From contig NZ_CP130713.1 in the NCBI RefSeq assembly GCF_030553055.1, forward strand, positions 7,440,001 to 7,504,000: a stretch of 64,000 bases of DNA, given 5' to 3'. This stretch comes from Streptomyces sp. XD-27. Its GTDB lineage: Bacteria > Actinomycetota > Actinomycetes > Streptomycetales > Streptomycetaceae. This document shows positions 17,998 to 27,500 of this stretch, one piece after another. Under the pieces are notes generated by a model. That model ran no database searches, had not been told where the DNA came from, and worked only from the letters and a program-made list of their open reading frames with translations. How positions within the stretch are numbered: position 1 is the stretch's first letter; each line of letters begins with the position of its first letter. A program made the position numbers and the translations under genes.

Positions 17998-18900
17998 GTG
18001 GACAACCTGTCGTGTCCCGTCCTCACCACCGGCGGGATCTTCGACCGTCTGGATGCCGAGTGGGCGGTGCTGTGCGCGGACACCTCCGCCCGGACCACCG
18101 TGACCGGATGGCGGGTGACCGATTGGCTGGCCGGGGGCGTCGCCGCGCTGGCCGATTCCCCGTGGTGGGCCCTCGGCCCGGCCGAGGTGTTGGCCACCCT
18201 CGAACCGCGCGGCGACGGGCTGACCGTTGAGTTGGTCGACGCGGTGTTCCGCACCCTCCTGGAGCGCGCCGCCAGCTGTGGCCGATCGGCCGTCCTGGCT
18301 GCCCGGATCATCGTGCAGGCGATGATCCCGGCCGCGGTGCGGATCGCCCGTGGCCAGGTCCGCCCCTTCGGTGGCCGGTCCTTCGACGAGATCGGTCACA
18401 TGGCGGTGGTCGCGCTGTTCGTCGTGGCGCGCTCCGGCCGCATCCACACCCGGCCCGGCCGTCCCGCCGCCAACCTCACGCTGGATGCCTTGGGCCGTGT
18501 GTGCCGTGACATCGCCGCCGAGCGCGAGCTCTTCGGCGACGACCTGGCCGCCGCCGGGGAGCAGGCGGATACCGTGGCCGGTCCGGACGAGGTGGCCCAC
18601 GCCCGCGCGGTGCGTGCCGCCGCGACCGCGGCCGGTCTGGAGCCGGCCGGGCCCGGCACCGCGCTGGAAGCGGGCGACGCACGGGACGCACGGGTGGAGC
18701 TGCTCGGGCTGGTCCTGGAGGCGTTGGAGTCCGGCGCCCTCTCGCTGGCCGACGGTCAGGCGATCGCCTGGCACTGCAACACCGCTCCTGTCCCGGACGC
18801 CCTGGCCGCCTCCCACGCCGGTACCACGGCCGGCGCGTGGCAGCGGCGGCGCAGCCGCGCCGTAGGTCGGCTGAAGGCTGCGTGTCGGCCGGCGGCATGA
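17998..18900 (+). CDS. Sigma-70-like protein of a plasmid/ICE-type locus
   Basis: 300 residues from the GTG at 17998, with a strong AAAGGAG (17984-17990) before it. No named family is certain. The middle (SCGRSAVLAARIIVQAMIPA, DEIGHMAVVALFVVA) and the C-terminus (LLGLVLEALESGALSLADGQ, TTAGAWQRRRSRAVGRLKAA) resemble sigma regions 2 and 4: a final Arg-rich recognition helix after a short HTH. I therefore infer a divergent sigma-like regulator. It lies directly downstream of the repeat cluster and just before two small coupled genes. Confidence 0.55.
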   Translation: MDNLSCPVLTTGGIFDRLDAEWAVLCADTSARTTVTGWRVTDWLAGGVAALADSPWWALGPAEVLATLEPRGDGLTVELVDAVFRTLLERAASCGRSAVLAARIIVQAMIPAAVRIARGQVRPFGGRSFDEIGHMAVVALFVVARSGRIHTRPGRPAANLTLDALGRVCRDIAAERELFGDDLAAAGEQADTVAGPDEVAHARAVRAAATAAGLEPAGPGTALEAGDARDARVELLGLVLEALESGALSLADGQAIAWHCNTAPVPDALAASHAGTTAGAWQRRRSRAVGRLKAACRPAA

Positions 18901-18956
18901 CACCCGGCCGCCGCCGCGCACCTCATCCGCTCGCCCCTACCGCAACGGAGATCCGT

Positions 18957-19043
18957 ATGCCCTCCACCACGAAGGTGCTGGACGCCGACGAAGAGCGTGT
19001 CACCCGTGCCCAGTGTTTGCTGATCGGACCACGTGCCCGATGA
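18957..19043 (+). CDS. Small protein (28 aa) coupled to the next gene
   Basis: ATG at 18957 with GGAG 7 bases upstream. The product starts MPSTTKVLDADEERVTRAQC, and the TGA overlaps the next ATG (ATGA at 19040-19043). The good start site and the coupling support translation. It could equally be the truncated head of a longer protein. Confidence 0.4.
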   Translation: MPSTTKVLDADEERVTRAQCLLIGPRAR

Positions 19044-19309
19044 CTCCTGCGATGGGTTTCCCCTTCGCTGTCACTTTCGAAGGCGGCTGCGACGGGGCGC
19101 TGTGCGCGGACATCGTGTCCAAGTTCGAGATCGGTCAGTGGATGGTCTACGAGGCCAGGACGGACAAGCCGGTGAAGAAGACCGAGCTGTGCGTTCGGGG
19201 CCACGTCACGCTGGATGACAACCGGGATGCCGGCGGTGAGCTCGGCCGGTTCGCGAGCGGCCGGCGCGTCCTGGACACGGAGAAGTACACGTTGACCATC
19301 ATCAGCTGA
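19040..19309 (+). CDS. Hypothetical protein, about 89 aa
   Basis: Coupled to the preceding mini-ORF by ATGA. The beta-strand-rich sequence (FPFAVTFEGGCDGALCADIV, KFEIGQWMVYEARTDKP, KYTLTIIS) has no recognised domain. Possibly a small immunity or accessory protein of the integrated element. Confidence 0.45.
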   Translation: MTPAMGFPFAVTFEGGCDGALCADIVSKFEIGQWMVYEARTDKPVKKTELCVRGHVTLDDNRDAGGELGRFASGRRVLDTEKYTLTIIS

Positions 19310-19376
19310 GCCCCCCCATCCGTCCTACCGGCCGGGTCCCGGGCAGCGGCCCGGGGCCCGGCCCGATCATGGAGCC

Positions 19377-19960
19377 ATGATGACCATCGACCGCGAAGAT
19401 GCATGGCAGTGGGCCACCGATCCCCGAACTCCGGCGTTGTGCATCACCTTCACCCGCGGCGGAACCGCCGAGGAAGTGGTTGAGGCGTACGGAGCCGACC
19501 TCACCCAGGCCGCCGTCCTCACCCGGGCCGCCGTCCTCACCTGGGCCCAGGTCATCGCTGCTTTTTCCTCCGCACGGCGGGTGCAGTGCTGCGTGTCGGC
19601 GCGCTTGGCCCGTGGTCGTTCTGCTGCGGGGACCGCGAGCGGGGAGGGCTTCAGGCCGGTGGTCCTCCCAGGTTCTCCCGTGACACCGAGACCGTCCAGG
19701 TCTTCAAGGGCGGCGATGGCGTGACCGGCATCGAATACCTGCGGGCCGGGCGCACCATGGAACGCTTCGAGCCGGGTATGGCCACCGCAGCCGGCGGAGG
19801 TCCCCACAGTCTCTTCGACCGGGCGCAGTGGTTCGCCGCAGCGCAGCCCCTGCGCACTCCCGCACTTCGCACCGGGCTTCGCGCCGTCGGCCACTACATC
19901 GGCGCTGACGTGGACGCCGCCGGGCTCGGCGACCCTCTGCTCATCGCCCTTCATCGCTGA
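19377..19960 (+). pseudogene. DUF6461-like protein split by a frameshift
   Basis: The first frame gives WATDPRTPALCITFTRGGTA followed by EEVVEAYGADLTQA. The second frame (from about 19586) gives LRVGALGPWSFCCGDRERGG, RFSRDTETVQVFKGGDGVTG and YLRAGRTMERFEPGM, together forming the WxxD...CxTFxRG...G.W.F...P..F pattern I associate with DUF6461. The switch lies around 19580. The first half also contains a short tandem duplication (AAVLTRAAVLTWAQV). Function unknown; such genes are common orphans in Streptomyces genomes. Confidence 0.6.
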
Positions 19961-19977
19961 TGCGCACCGCAGTACCC

Positions 19978-20045
19978 GCACCTATGCACCGGCACCCGGT
20001 CGGCAGCCCGCACCGGTACCCGGCCGGCAGCCCGCACGGGCACTG
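19978..20045. repeat. 24-bp tandem repeat, about 2.8 copies
   Basis: Units of the form CACCGGCACCCGGTCGGCAG are repeated with small changes (GGCACCCGGTCGG, GGTACCCGGCCGG, GGGCACTGGGCCG), in the gap between the DUF6461-like gene and the TetR gene. Confidence 0.6.
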
Positions 20046-20198
20046 GGCCGCAAGCTCGGATCCGTAACGCCTTCCAGTGAAACCTGAACCCGGTGTTGCC
20101 GATCGGCGCGCTGTTGTGGCCGATTCGGGCGAGCCGGCTCTGGACGGGCCGCAGGGTGGCCAGACCGGCGGGTTGGCCTGATACTGCAACACGCTTTT

Positions 20199-20924
20199 TT
20201 AGGGCGTGAGTCGGGCTGCCAGGCCATCGAGGACGCGGTCGAGCCCGTACGCGAAGTTGTCGTCGCGGATCCGTTGCGGGTGCATGTCCTGTTGGGCGGA
20301 GCTTCCCGCGCGCAGCCGCGGGTGCTCCTGCGTGGCCTCGTCGAAGGCCGGTCGCAGGCCCGCCACCCACTCCTGCTCGGTCTTGCCGCTGCGGGCGATC
20401 AGTGAGAGGTACGCGGCCTCGGCGGTCGCGATCCCGATGACGTACGCCATGAGTGTGCCCATGGCCTGGTCCATCTCGTCCGCGGGGAAGCCCGCCGCCT
20501 CGAACTGCGCGAGCAGCGCCGATGACATCCGCATGGCGTTGGGGCCGATGTGGACGAGGCCGACCTGGCCCAGTTCGGGGGCGATCCATGGGTGGCGCAG
20601 GGTCATGGCCCGCAGTTCGGTAGCGGTGCGGGTGACGGCCGCGCGCCATCGGGTGCCGTCGACGGCGGTAGGTACGTCCGGTTCGCCGTAGACGTCGTCC
20701 ACGACCAGCTCGATCAGTTCGTCCTTGTTGGCCACGTGCCGGTACAGGGAGGTGGCCGCCGTACCCAGGCGGGTGCCGAGCTTGCGCATGCTGAGCTCCT
20801 CGACGCCCTCCGTGTCCAGCAGGCGGATCGCTTCGGCGACGATCTGCTCGCGGGTCAGGTGTTCCCGCTGCCGGGGGCGCGGCCGGGTCCACACCGAGGC
20901 GGTCGGCTTCTCGTCGGCTGGCAT
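20199..20924 (-). CDS. TetR-family regulator (TetR_C-type)
   Basis: 241 residues. HTH: LTREQIVAEAIRLLDTEGVE, LSMRKLGTRLGTAATSLYRH, VANKDELIELVVDDVYGE. A long helical C-terminal domain follows (LRHPWIAPELGQVGLVHIGP) of the kind found in TetR proteins that control drug or antibiotic genes. Divergent from the serine hydrolase gene (139 bp between starts), with a GTACGC palindrome between them. The TAA stop is unusual for such GC-rich DNA. Confidence 0.9.
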   Translation of the reverse strand: MPADEKPTASVWTRPRPRQREHLTREQIVAEAIRLLDTEGVEELSMRKLGTRLGTAATSLYRHVANKDELIELVVDDVYGEPDVPTAVDGTRWRAAVTRTATELRAMTLRHPWIAPELGQVGLVHIGPNAMRMSSALLAQFEAAGFPADEMDQAMGTLMAYVIGIATAEAAYLSLIARSGKTEQEWVAGLRPAFDEATQEHPRLRAGSSAQQDMHPQRIRDDNFAYGLDRVLDGLAARLTP

Positions 20925-20981
20925 GCGGCCCTCGTCTCTGCTCGTCCCACGTCCATCGTCCCCACCACGTTAGCGCACACC

Positions 20982-20998
20982 GTACGCGCCTTGCGTAC
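20982..20998. promoter_or_regulatory. Predicted operator between the TetR and serine hydrolase genes
   Basis: Perfect inverted repeat GTACGC-GCCTT-GCGTAC in the divergent intergenic region. It resembles the GTACG-rich palindrome of the other TetR operon at 4027-4050. Confidence 0.6.
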
Positions 20999-21063
20999 AG
21001 CGTTACGTCATGCATACAGTGTTCGCATCGGGGGAACGTCGTACGCAACAGATGGGGGCTGAC

Positions 21064-22518
21064 ATGTCGAAGAACGTGAGCTGGGACGTGCAGGGCAACT
21101 GGGAAGCCAAGGGCGACTGGGGGACCAGGGACTCGGCGGGCAAGAAACTGGACCTCGTCCACTGGCAGAATCGCCTCGACGCACTGCGCGCCAAGCACCA
21201 CGTCCCGGCCGCGTCCCTCGCGCTCCTCGTGGACGGGACCGTCCACGAGTTGGCCAGTGGTGTGCTCCATCGCGGCACGGGCGTGACGGCGACGACCGAC
21301 TCGGTCTACCAGATGGGCTCGATCGCCAAGATCTACACCGCCACCCTGATCATGCGGCTCGTCGAATCGGGCCGCCTGGACCTGGACGCGCCCATCGTGG
21401 ACGTGCTGCCGGAGTTCTCGGTCGCCGACCCCGAGGCGACCAGGGCGATCACCACACGCCGGCTGCTCAGCCACACCAGCGGTCTCACCTGCGACTTCAC
21501 CTACGACAGCGGGCGCGGCGACGACTGCCTCGCCAGGTACGTCGAGGCCGCGAAGGGTGTGGCGCTCGACTGCCCGCCCGGCACCGCGATTTCGTACAGC
21601 AGCATCGGGTACAACGTGCTCGGCCGGATCGTCGAGGTGGTGACGGGCCAGGTCTGGGACGAGGCCCTGAAGGACCTGCTCCTCACTCCGCTCGGCCTCA
21701 CGCACACGGTGACGCTTCCCGAGGAGGCGCTGCGGTTCCGTGCGGCGATGGGGCACCTGGGCGAAGCGGGCCAGGACCCGGACCCGGCACCGTCCTGGGA
21801 CCTGATGCCGCGCTCGGCCGGCCCCTACGGCAGGGTCATCGCCACGGCCGGGGACGTCGCGCGGCTCGCGCAGATGCACCTCAACGGCGGTGTGGCGCAG
21901 GACGGCACGCGCGTGCTCTCCGAGGGGACGGTCGCGCTGATGCAGCGGCGCGTGGTCGACTCCCCCGACAAGTGGACCGTCAGCGCGGATGGTTGGGGCC
22001 TGGGCTGGACCCTGTACGACTGGAACGGCGTCCAGGGGTACGGGCACGACGGCGCCTCGATCGGGCAGTACGGCTATCTGCGCGTGGTGCCCTCGGCGGG
22101 CGTCGCGGTCGCGCTGCTCACCAACGGCGGCGGTGCGCGCGAACTGTACGCGGCGCTCCACCGGGAGCTCCTCGCCGAGTTGGCCGGGGTGACGATGCCG
22201 GAGCCCTTCGCCCCGCCGGCCCAGCCGCCCGTGGTCGACTTCGCGCCGTTCGTCGGCACGTACCGGCGCGAGGGCGTGGTCATCACCGTGACCGAGCGGG
22301 ACGGTGCGGGCCACGCGGTGTACGAGTTCGTCGACGGTATGAAGGACTTCTCCGAGCCCCTGGAAATAGACCTGGTACCGGTGACGGAGACGGTCTTCGC
22401 GGGGACCGGGGTGGGCGCGGCGTTCAGCGAGGACTACATGCCCGTGGTCTTCTCCACCCTGGAGGACGGCACGGCCTGCGTCTACATCGGCATGCGCTGC
22501 GGCCCCAAGGTCGCCTGA
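21064..22518 (+). CDS. Serine hydrolase, beta-lactamase class C/DD-peptidase type (peptidase S12)
   Basis: 484 residues from the ATG at 21064 (GGGGG upstream); an ATG at 21010 lacks a ribosome site. Active-site motif SIAK at residues 86-89 (VYQMGSIAKIYTATLIMRLV), a YSSIGYN second motif and GYGHDGASIG as the HxG third motif. The C-terminal 100 residues form a beta-rich extension. No signal peptide, so cytosolic action on an ester or amide is likely. The divergent TetR and operator suggest substrate-inducible expression. It differs from the NRPS-linked hydrolase at 34050. Confidence 0.85.
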   Translation: MSKNVSWDVQGNWEAKGDWGTRDSAGKKLDLVHWQNRLDALRAKHHVPAASLALLVDGTVHELASGVLHRGTGVTATTDSVYQMGSIAKIYTATLIMRLVESGRLDLDAPIVDVLPEFSVADPEATRAITTRRLLSHTSGLTCDFTYDSGRGDDCLARYVEAAKGVALDCPPGTAISYSSIGYNVLGRIVEVVTGQVWDEALKDLLLTPLGLTHTVTLPEEALRFRAAMGHLGEAGQDPDPAPSWDLMPRSAGPYGRVIATAGDVARLAQMHLNGGVAQDGTRVLSEGTVALMQRRVVDSPDKWTVSADGWGLGWTLYDWNGVQGYGHDGASIGQYGYLRVVPSAGVAVALLTNGGGARELYAALHRELLAELAGVTMPEPFAPPAQPPVVDFAPFVGTYRREGVVITVTERDGAGHAVYEFVDGMKDFSEPLEIDLVPVTETVFAGTGVGAAFSEDYMPVVFSTLEDGTACVYIGMRCGPKVA

Positions 22519-22571
22519 GGCGTGTCCGACGGGTCGCGTGACCGAGCCGTGCTGGTGTCGTTCCGGCCGGC

Positions 22572-22770
22572 GTGGGGCGAGGTGATCTGTCGGATCGGGA
22601 GTGGGCCCGGCTTGAGCCGCACCTGCCGAAGCACATGGGACGGGGCGGGCGGTGGACGTGCCACCGCAAGGTGATCAACGCCGATCTTGTTCCGGGCAGC
22701 GGACCGGCATCCTGTGGCGGGACCTGCCGACGCGATTCGACCCGGCCGCCCGGGCCCGGATGAAGTCCTG
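22572..22770 (+). pseudogene. IS5-type transposase N-terminal remnant
   Basis: GDLSDREWARLEPHLPKHMG and GRWTCHRKVIN, then in a second frame RTGILWRDLPTRFDP: the first 60 residues of an IS5 transposase with a frameshift near 22690. The sequence then passes into low-complexity coding-like DNA. Confidence 0.7.
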
Positions 22771-24120
22771 GCCGTTGTGGGCGCGGACGGCGGCCCGCCC
22801 CAAGCTCGGCGACCTGGCCGTGGCCAGCACACCCGAAGCCGGTGGTGTGCCGCAGGTGTTGCTGGACCGGACAACACCGGTCACGGTCCTGCTCGACGCC
22901 GCGCTGCTCCCGCCCGGCAGGGGACTGGGGACTGGTGACCGTTCCCGGCGATGACGACCAGGCCGTACCCGTCGACGCACCGGCCGCCGCTCCGCCGGCT
23001 GCCGACACGCGCCCGGTCCCGCTCCGGCCGCTGGCAAGGCAGCGCCCGCCATGCCGGCGCCGACCACCGCCGATGCCGCCCTCACCGGGACCCGTGAGAC
23101 CACGCCCGCCGCGTCGGCCACGGTTGCCGAAGCCTCCGCTGCCGTGTCGCCTTCCGCGTCTGCTGCTGGCTGCGCCGAGCTCGACCCCGTGCCGTCGCCC
23201 CTGCCTGGTGCCCGGCGGCGTCGCTCCCGCTGTCCGGGCCGCCGAGGGCCGCCGCCCCGGATCCTGCCGAGCTGGACTCCGTGGCCGTCGCCTCCTCCTT
23301 CCCGGTACCGAGCTCCGTCTCCGCGCCTGCGCCGGCCGGGGCGGCTCAGGCCCTGCCCCGGCCGGTCCTGCCATCGGTCCTGTTGCCGGTGCTGTGTCCG
23401 CAGCGCCTGGTCGGGCGCCGGAGGCGACCGCGTCGACGGCCGCTGGCCCCGCCCGCTGCTGTCGACGGCACTACGACGGCCGGGCCAACCGACTCCGCCG
23501 CGCGTGAGTCCACCACGCCAGGCGCCGGGCCGGTAGCCGACGCCGTGCCCGTTCCTGAGGTGTTGCAGGGCACGCAACACCCCGCGAGGGGAGGATCGTC
23601 GGCTGGGGAGTCGGTGGCGTCCGAGCGGCAGGTCGCTCCTTCCGGTTTCGCCGCCGACCGCGCGTGCGCCGGTTCCGCCGCTGCCGCGTCCGGTGTTGGG
23701 GCGCGCCGAGGTCGGCGCCTCGTCCGCTCTGGCCGATGCCGCCGCCTGTGCCCCCGGGCTCCCCGTCACCCCGGCCGCTCCCACCATGCCCGCGGTCGTG
23801 CCTGCTGCCGGTACACGGGAAGGCCCTGACGTCCCCACCACGCCCGCTGCTGCTGCGCCCGGTTCGGCCGACCGTGCAGGGTCGGCTGACCGTGCTGGTT
23901 CGGCTGACGCTGCCGGGGGCTGGCCGAGGAGCCGGCCGGTACCGGGGCGGGGGAGGGTCCCGTCATCCCGGCCGGGGAGCGTGGACCGGAGACCACCCGG
24001 GGCCCGGCGGCCGTGTCGCGTCGTCCGCGTCGGCTGCACGGCCTGGGCGACGTCGTCGATGGAGCCCTCGCCCCACCGCCGAGCCGCGCGCCGCTGACCG
24101 GCTTGCTTTCGGCCTGACCG
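22771..24120 (+). other. Low-complexity Ala/Pro/Thr-rich degenerate coding region
   Basis: No continuous gene can be supported. All frames are open over long distances because of GC content. The plus-strand frames show Ala/Pro/Thr/Ser-rich text (for example ASATVAEASAAVSPSASAAG) and a repeated GSADRA unit at about 23865-23915 (three 18-bp copies). This looks like the linker region of the DnaB-like protein that follows, broken by several indels. The 708-residue antisense frame has the composition of a shadow. Confidence 0.4.
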
Positions 24121-24123
24121 GTC

Positions 24124-25118
24124 GTGGATACCGCGTTGGGTGGTCTGGTCGCGAGTGCGTTGACGGTGGTGGCGGCCGCGCCGCACGCCGGTGGCAGCCT
24201 GCTGGCCGCCGCAGCCGCCCGGCACACCGCTCTGACCCGTGGTCTGCCTGTGCTGTATGCGGCGTCCGGGCTGACCCGTACCGATGTCGCCATGCGGGTC
24301 ATCGCGGCCGAGGCGAGGGTGGACTACCGCCGGCTGCGCGCGGGCACCCTCACTGACCGGGAGCGGCAGGCCGCGGCCGAGGCGCGTTCCCGGCCGGCCG
24401 ACGCCGCTGTGCACATCGATGACGGCACCGGGCTGAATGCCGAGGCGATCGCCGAGACGGCCCCGGACATCGAGGGCTTGGCCCTGGTGGTGGTCGACCG
24501 CCTCCAGCACGCCCACCCACGACCCCCTCGTCCCGCTGTCCGGCCCGGCCCTGCCCGCGGCCGCCCGGCACCTGGCGCATCTCGCGCGCCGCCTGAACCT
24601 GCCGGTCGTGGCCGCCCTCGACACCGACGTCCCCGAGTTCGTCGATGCTCTCGACGCCGCCCAGGTGACGCTCACCTTGACCCGCAGCGGCGAGCTGGCC
24701 CAGGTGGGCGTGGCCGAACGCGACTTCGGCCACCTGACCACCATCCACCTGCACGCTGATCTGCGCTGCGCCCGCTTCACCGACCCGCCACGCCGGTTCA
24801 ACGCGGCCGAGGCGTTCGCCGGCGACGCCGGCCAGGCGGTCCAGACCGAGCTCCTCGCCGCCGCCCGCCCCTACCTCACCGCAGCGGGACAGCAACTGCC
24901 CGAGCGCCTGGCCGCCAAGCTCGCGCAACTGGAGCATGCCGTGGCGGAGGGCTTCGACATGGTGCCGCTGCTGCAGGAGGCCGTGGCGGACATCGCGGCC
25001 GGACCACTGGCGCTCCCGGACACCGCTGACGGCCGTCGCCCTGACCGCGTTCGCCATCGAGCAGCCTGCAACCGTCGACGTGAACGAGATCGTCGTCCGG
25101 CCCACCGCCCAGAACTGA
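24124..25118 (+). pseudogene. DnaB-like helicase-core protein without a P-loop, frameshifted
   Basis: RecA-like core of DnaB helicases is recognisable: ALTVVAAAPHAGGSLLAAAA where the Walker A should be, GLPVLYAASGLTRTDVAMRV, IAAEARVDYRRLRAGTLTD, IDDGTGLNAEAIAETAPDIE and GLALVVVDRLQHAH (Walker B-like). A frame change near 24515 leads to VPLSGPALPAAARHLAHLAR and RLNLPVVAALDTDVPEF, and another near 25020 leads to TAVALTAFAIEQPATVDVNE. The GxxxxGK[ST] lysine is absent, so even a repaired protein would probably not hydrolyse ATP. An in-frame stop lies just upstream (24115). Likely a relic of a plasmid/ICE replication module. Confidence 0.6.
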
Positions 25119-25231
25119 CCCCGCTCACATTCGAGGCGCATTTCCGACCCGGACCTTAAAACCCCAAGCCCACTCCGGGACCGGGGTCGGCCGGCCCCAC
25201 CGGTGGGACCGGCGGGGCTTTTCAAAAGGTG

Positions 25232-26272
25232 TCAGGTCATGAGCAGTAGCCTTGTGTGCGGTACCAGCTTCCGGTTGACGCTGGTGCTTTGTACGAAGAT
25301 TGTGAAGTCGTCGTTGTGGTCCGGTTTGACGCGGACTTCCGTATCCGGCAGGCCGAGTAGGGCTCGGGCCTCCGGCCCCGTGTACACCCGGTCCGTCTTC
25401 TTCTCCAGCACCGCAATCTGCTTTCGCGCCTGGATCTTCTCCGACTTGCTCAACTGATAGAACGCGCAACCGGTACGGAAAGTGCGCCCGCATTCGATGA
25501 CCCAGTCCCGGATCGCCGCTTCACGAGCCACCGGAATCAGCTGGTACTCCGACGGATTCACCGGGGTGAGACCGGTTGCCTTGATGGTGTCCTTGTTGAC
25601 CACCTCTGCGCCTGTGGAGAAAACCGCGCGCGATCCCCGGATTCCCTGGGTGCGGCCCACCATGAATTTTTCGGTGGCCTGCTGGATGACCTGCCCGGCT
25701 TCCTCCAGGCCTTGTGTGCTTGTGGCGTCCCAGATGGCGATGTTGTCTTTGGGGAAACCGCACTGCATGGCCTCGCGCTTGCCCATCTGGTCCGGCACAA
25801 GGACCGCCATCGTCCAGTTGTCCTCCTGCGTCGCGAACATCTTGGCCACGGCCTGGACCAGTTCACGCGGATCCCTGGCAGGGGCATCCAGGCAGCGATG
25901 ACTTGCGTTCTCCTGTCCGTCGGTCAGTATGAATGTCAGGAAGCTGTGGTCGCCATACAGTTGGGCTGTCTGCGCCAGCTCCCGCTGTGACTTGAGTGTG
26001 GCGGCCAGCAGAGCCGTCATTCCGCCGACCCGGTACAGCTGTTTCAGGGACGGCATCCGCAGTACGTCCTTGTCGTAGATGACGCACTTCACCTTGTCCG
26101 CGAAGACGTACACCGTGACGCGGGTTTCCTGGTCCAGTTCCTTCGATCGGCGGGCGAGATAGGCAATCTGCTGGTCGGCGACTTCGACGACCTTGCGGCT
26201 CAGGTGTGTCATGGACGAACTGGCATCCAACACAAGAGCAACGTGGTTGATGTAGTTCTGGCTTCCGGACAT
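25232..26272 (-). CDS. VWA-domain protein (von Willebrand factor A)
   Basis: 346 residues from the ATG at 26272, preceded on its strand by GGGGGGAGC. The N-terminal VWA domain carries a complete MIDAS start (VALVLDASSSMTHLS, DxSxS), a Thr in GGMTALLAATL and LTFILTDGQENASHR. The C-terminal third (EKIQARKQIAVLEKKTDRVY, ARALLGLPDTEVRV) is unassigned. Bacterial VWA proteins of this form often work with MoxR-type ATPases or tellurium/phage-defence systems, but no partner gene is adjacent. Codons are less GC-biased than in the neighbours, suggesting acquisition. Function unknown. Confidence 0.85.
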   Translation of the reverse strand: MSGSQNYINHVALVLDASSSMTHLSRKVVEVADQQIAYLARRSKELDQETRVTVYVFADKVKCVIYDKDVLRMPSLKQLYRVGGMTALLAATLKSQRELAQTAQLYGDHSFLTFILTDGQENASHRCLDAPARDPRELVQAVAKMFATQEDNWTMAVLVPDQMGKREAMQCGFPKDNIAIWDATSTQGLEEAGQVIQQATEKFMVGRTQGIRGSRAVFSTGAEVVNKDTIKATGLTPVNPSEYQLIPVAREAAIRDWVIECGRTFRTGCAFYQLSKSEKIQARKQIAVLEKKTDRVYTGPEARALLGLPDTEVRVKPDHNDDFTIFVQSTSVNRKLVPHTRLLLMT

Positions 26273-26471
26273 GACCGCTCCCCCCTTTTGTTTCCGACTC
26301 GGTGCTCCGATCTTCTCACCCACCACTGACAATCGATCCTGGGTTCCGGGCTGGATGCAGAGCCCGCTCCATCAGGGGCGCAACCGGACGGCTGCGCACT
26401 ACCGCGTTTGCGGGATCGATCCGGGAGGGCGTTCTGCGGGTTGTCTGGTGGTCCGCCCCAGGAGCGGTGGT

Positions 26472-26600
26472 TCACGCCCACTGCGCGCCCGGCTCCGTCA
26501 GCGCGGTCCGCTGGTCCTGGGTGAGTCTGCCGCGCCTGCTCTTGGTGCTGGAGAGCCATACCCCAAGCCGGTGTTCGACCGGCTCTGCCCGCCCTCCCTC
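26472..26600 (-). pseudogene. Helicase-associated (HA) repeat fragment
   Basis: The translated scrap HRLGVWLSSTKSRRGRLTQD followed by RTALTEPGAQWA matches the repeating HA module (LG.WL...R...L...Q...L...G..W) found in large helicase-like proteins of actinomycetes. Nothing else of that protein is present. Confidence 0.5.
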
Positions 26601-26619
26601 AAGATCATTTCGATGTGTC

Positions 26620-26870
26620 CCCTCGGCGCCGGCTGCGAGGGTGTGGAGGCTGGGCAGGTCGTCCTGCCGGACGTGTCGAGCCGGTCCGGCAGACGCTCGC
26701 CCTGGCGCCCTGTGAGCAAGCCGCGAAGACCGAACGTGACAGGTCAGAGCATCGAGTTCGGGGCAGTGTGTCCGGACGGCCTTGAGCTGAAGCTGCTCGG
26801 ACTCGGTGACGTGCCCGGGTGCCGGAGGATCCACCCGGCGACGGCCCGAGGCGAGGGCGGCCGGGCGGTC
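26620..26870 (-). pseudogene. ISL3-family transposase scrap
   Basis: Contains TESEQLQLKAVRTHCPELDA followed by LTCHVRS, and in an adjoining frame LTGRQGERLPDRLD and VRQDDLPSLHTLAAG. These are the segment before the final catalytic Glu of ISL3 transposases. The N-terminus and last 60 residues are missing. Confidence 0.65.
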
Positions 26871-27102
26871 ACCGGCCTTGGCGAGGTGCGCTTTTGTCGT
26901 GCAGGTAGGCACGAACACGCTGGTAGCTGCCTGTACCCCGAGCGGCACGCTCTCCTCCCACAGCTAGGGTGCTGAGGAACATCGGAACGAAAACCGGCGC
27001 TAAGCCCTCCCTGCTCTCCGGAGCCCGTTGACCTGCAGTTCCGTAGTTCCGTGGTGGTTGAACCCTCGGCGGTCGCTTTGATCAACTGCCTGGACGTCCG
27101 GG

Positions 27103-27500
27103 ATGCCGGTCGAGTTCCTGACGGATGAGCAGGCCGCGGGGTACGCGGCGTTCCGAGGGGCGCCGGCCCGCGCGGAGTCGGAGCGGTTCTTCTTCCTGGA
27201 CGACGCGGACCGGGAGCTGGCCGAATCGAAGCGGCGGGCGCATAACCGGCTTGGCTTCGCAGTCCAGCTGACGACGGTGCCCTACCTCGGGGTGTTCCTG
27301 GACCACCCGACCGACGTCCCGGTGGAGCTCGCGGACTACCTGGCCGAGCACCCGGACATCGGGGACGCCTCGGTGCTGAAGGCGTACGGCGAGCCGACGA
27401 ACACCCGCCTCGACCACGCGCGCGAGCTGCGGCAGCTGCTGGAGTACCAGGAGTTCGGCGAGGCGGAGCCGGAGCAGCGGGCGTGGGTGGACGCGCGGGC
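27103..27500 (+). pseudogene. Tn3-family transposase N-terminal (DUF4158) remnant
   Basis: Starts MPVEFLTDEQAAGYAAFRGA and continues ESERFFFLDDADRELAESKR, HNRLGFAVQLTTVPYLGVF, DHPTDVPVELADYLAEH and TRLDHARELRQLL. This is the DUF4158 head of Tn3-type TnpA. After about 130 residues the homology ends, so the approximately 850-residue catalytic part is gone. Confidence 0.75.

Noticed and set aside
22675..24801. 708-codon minus-strand open frame
   Set aside because: Arg/Gly/Pro-rich composition and no recognisable motif; the plus strand carries the DnaB-like and IS5 fragments.
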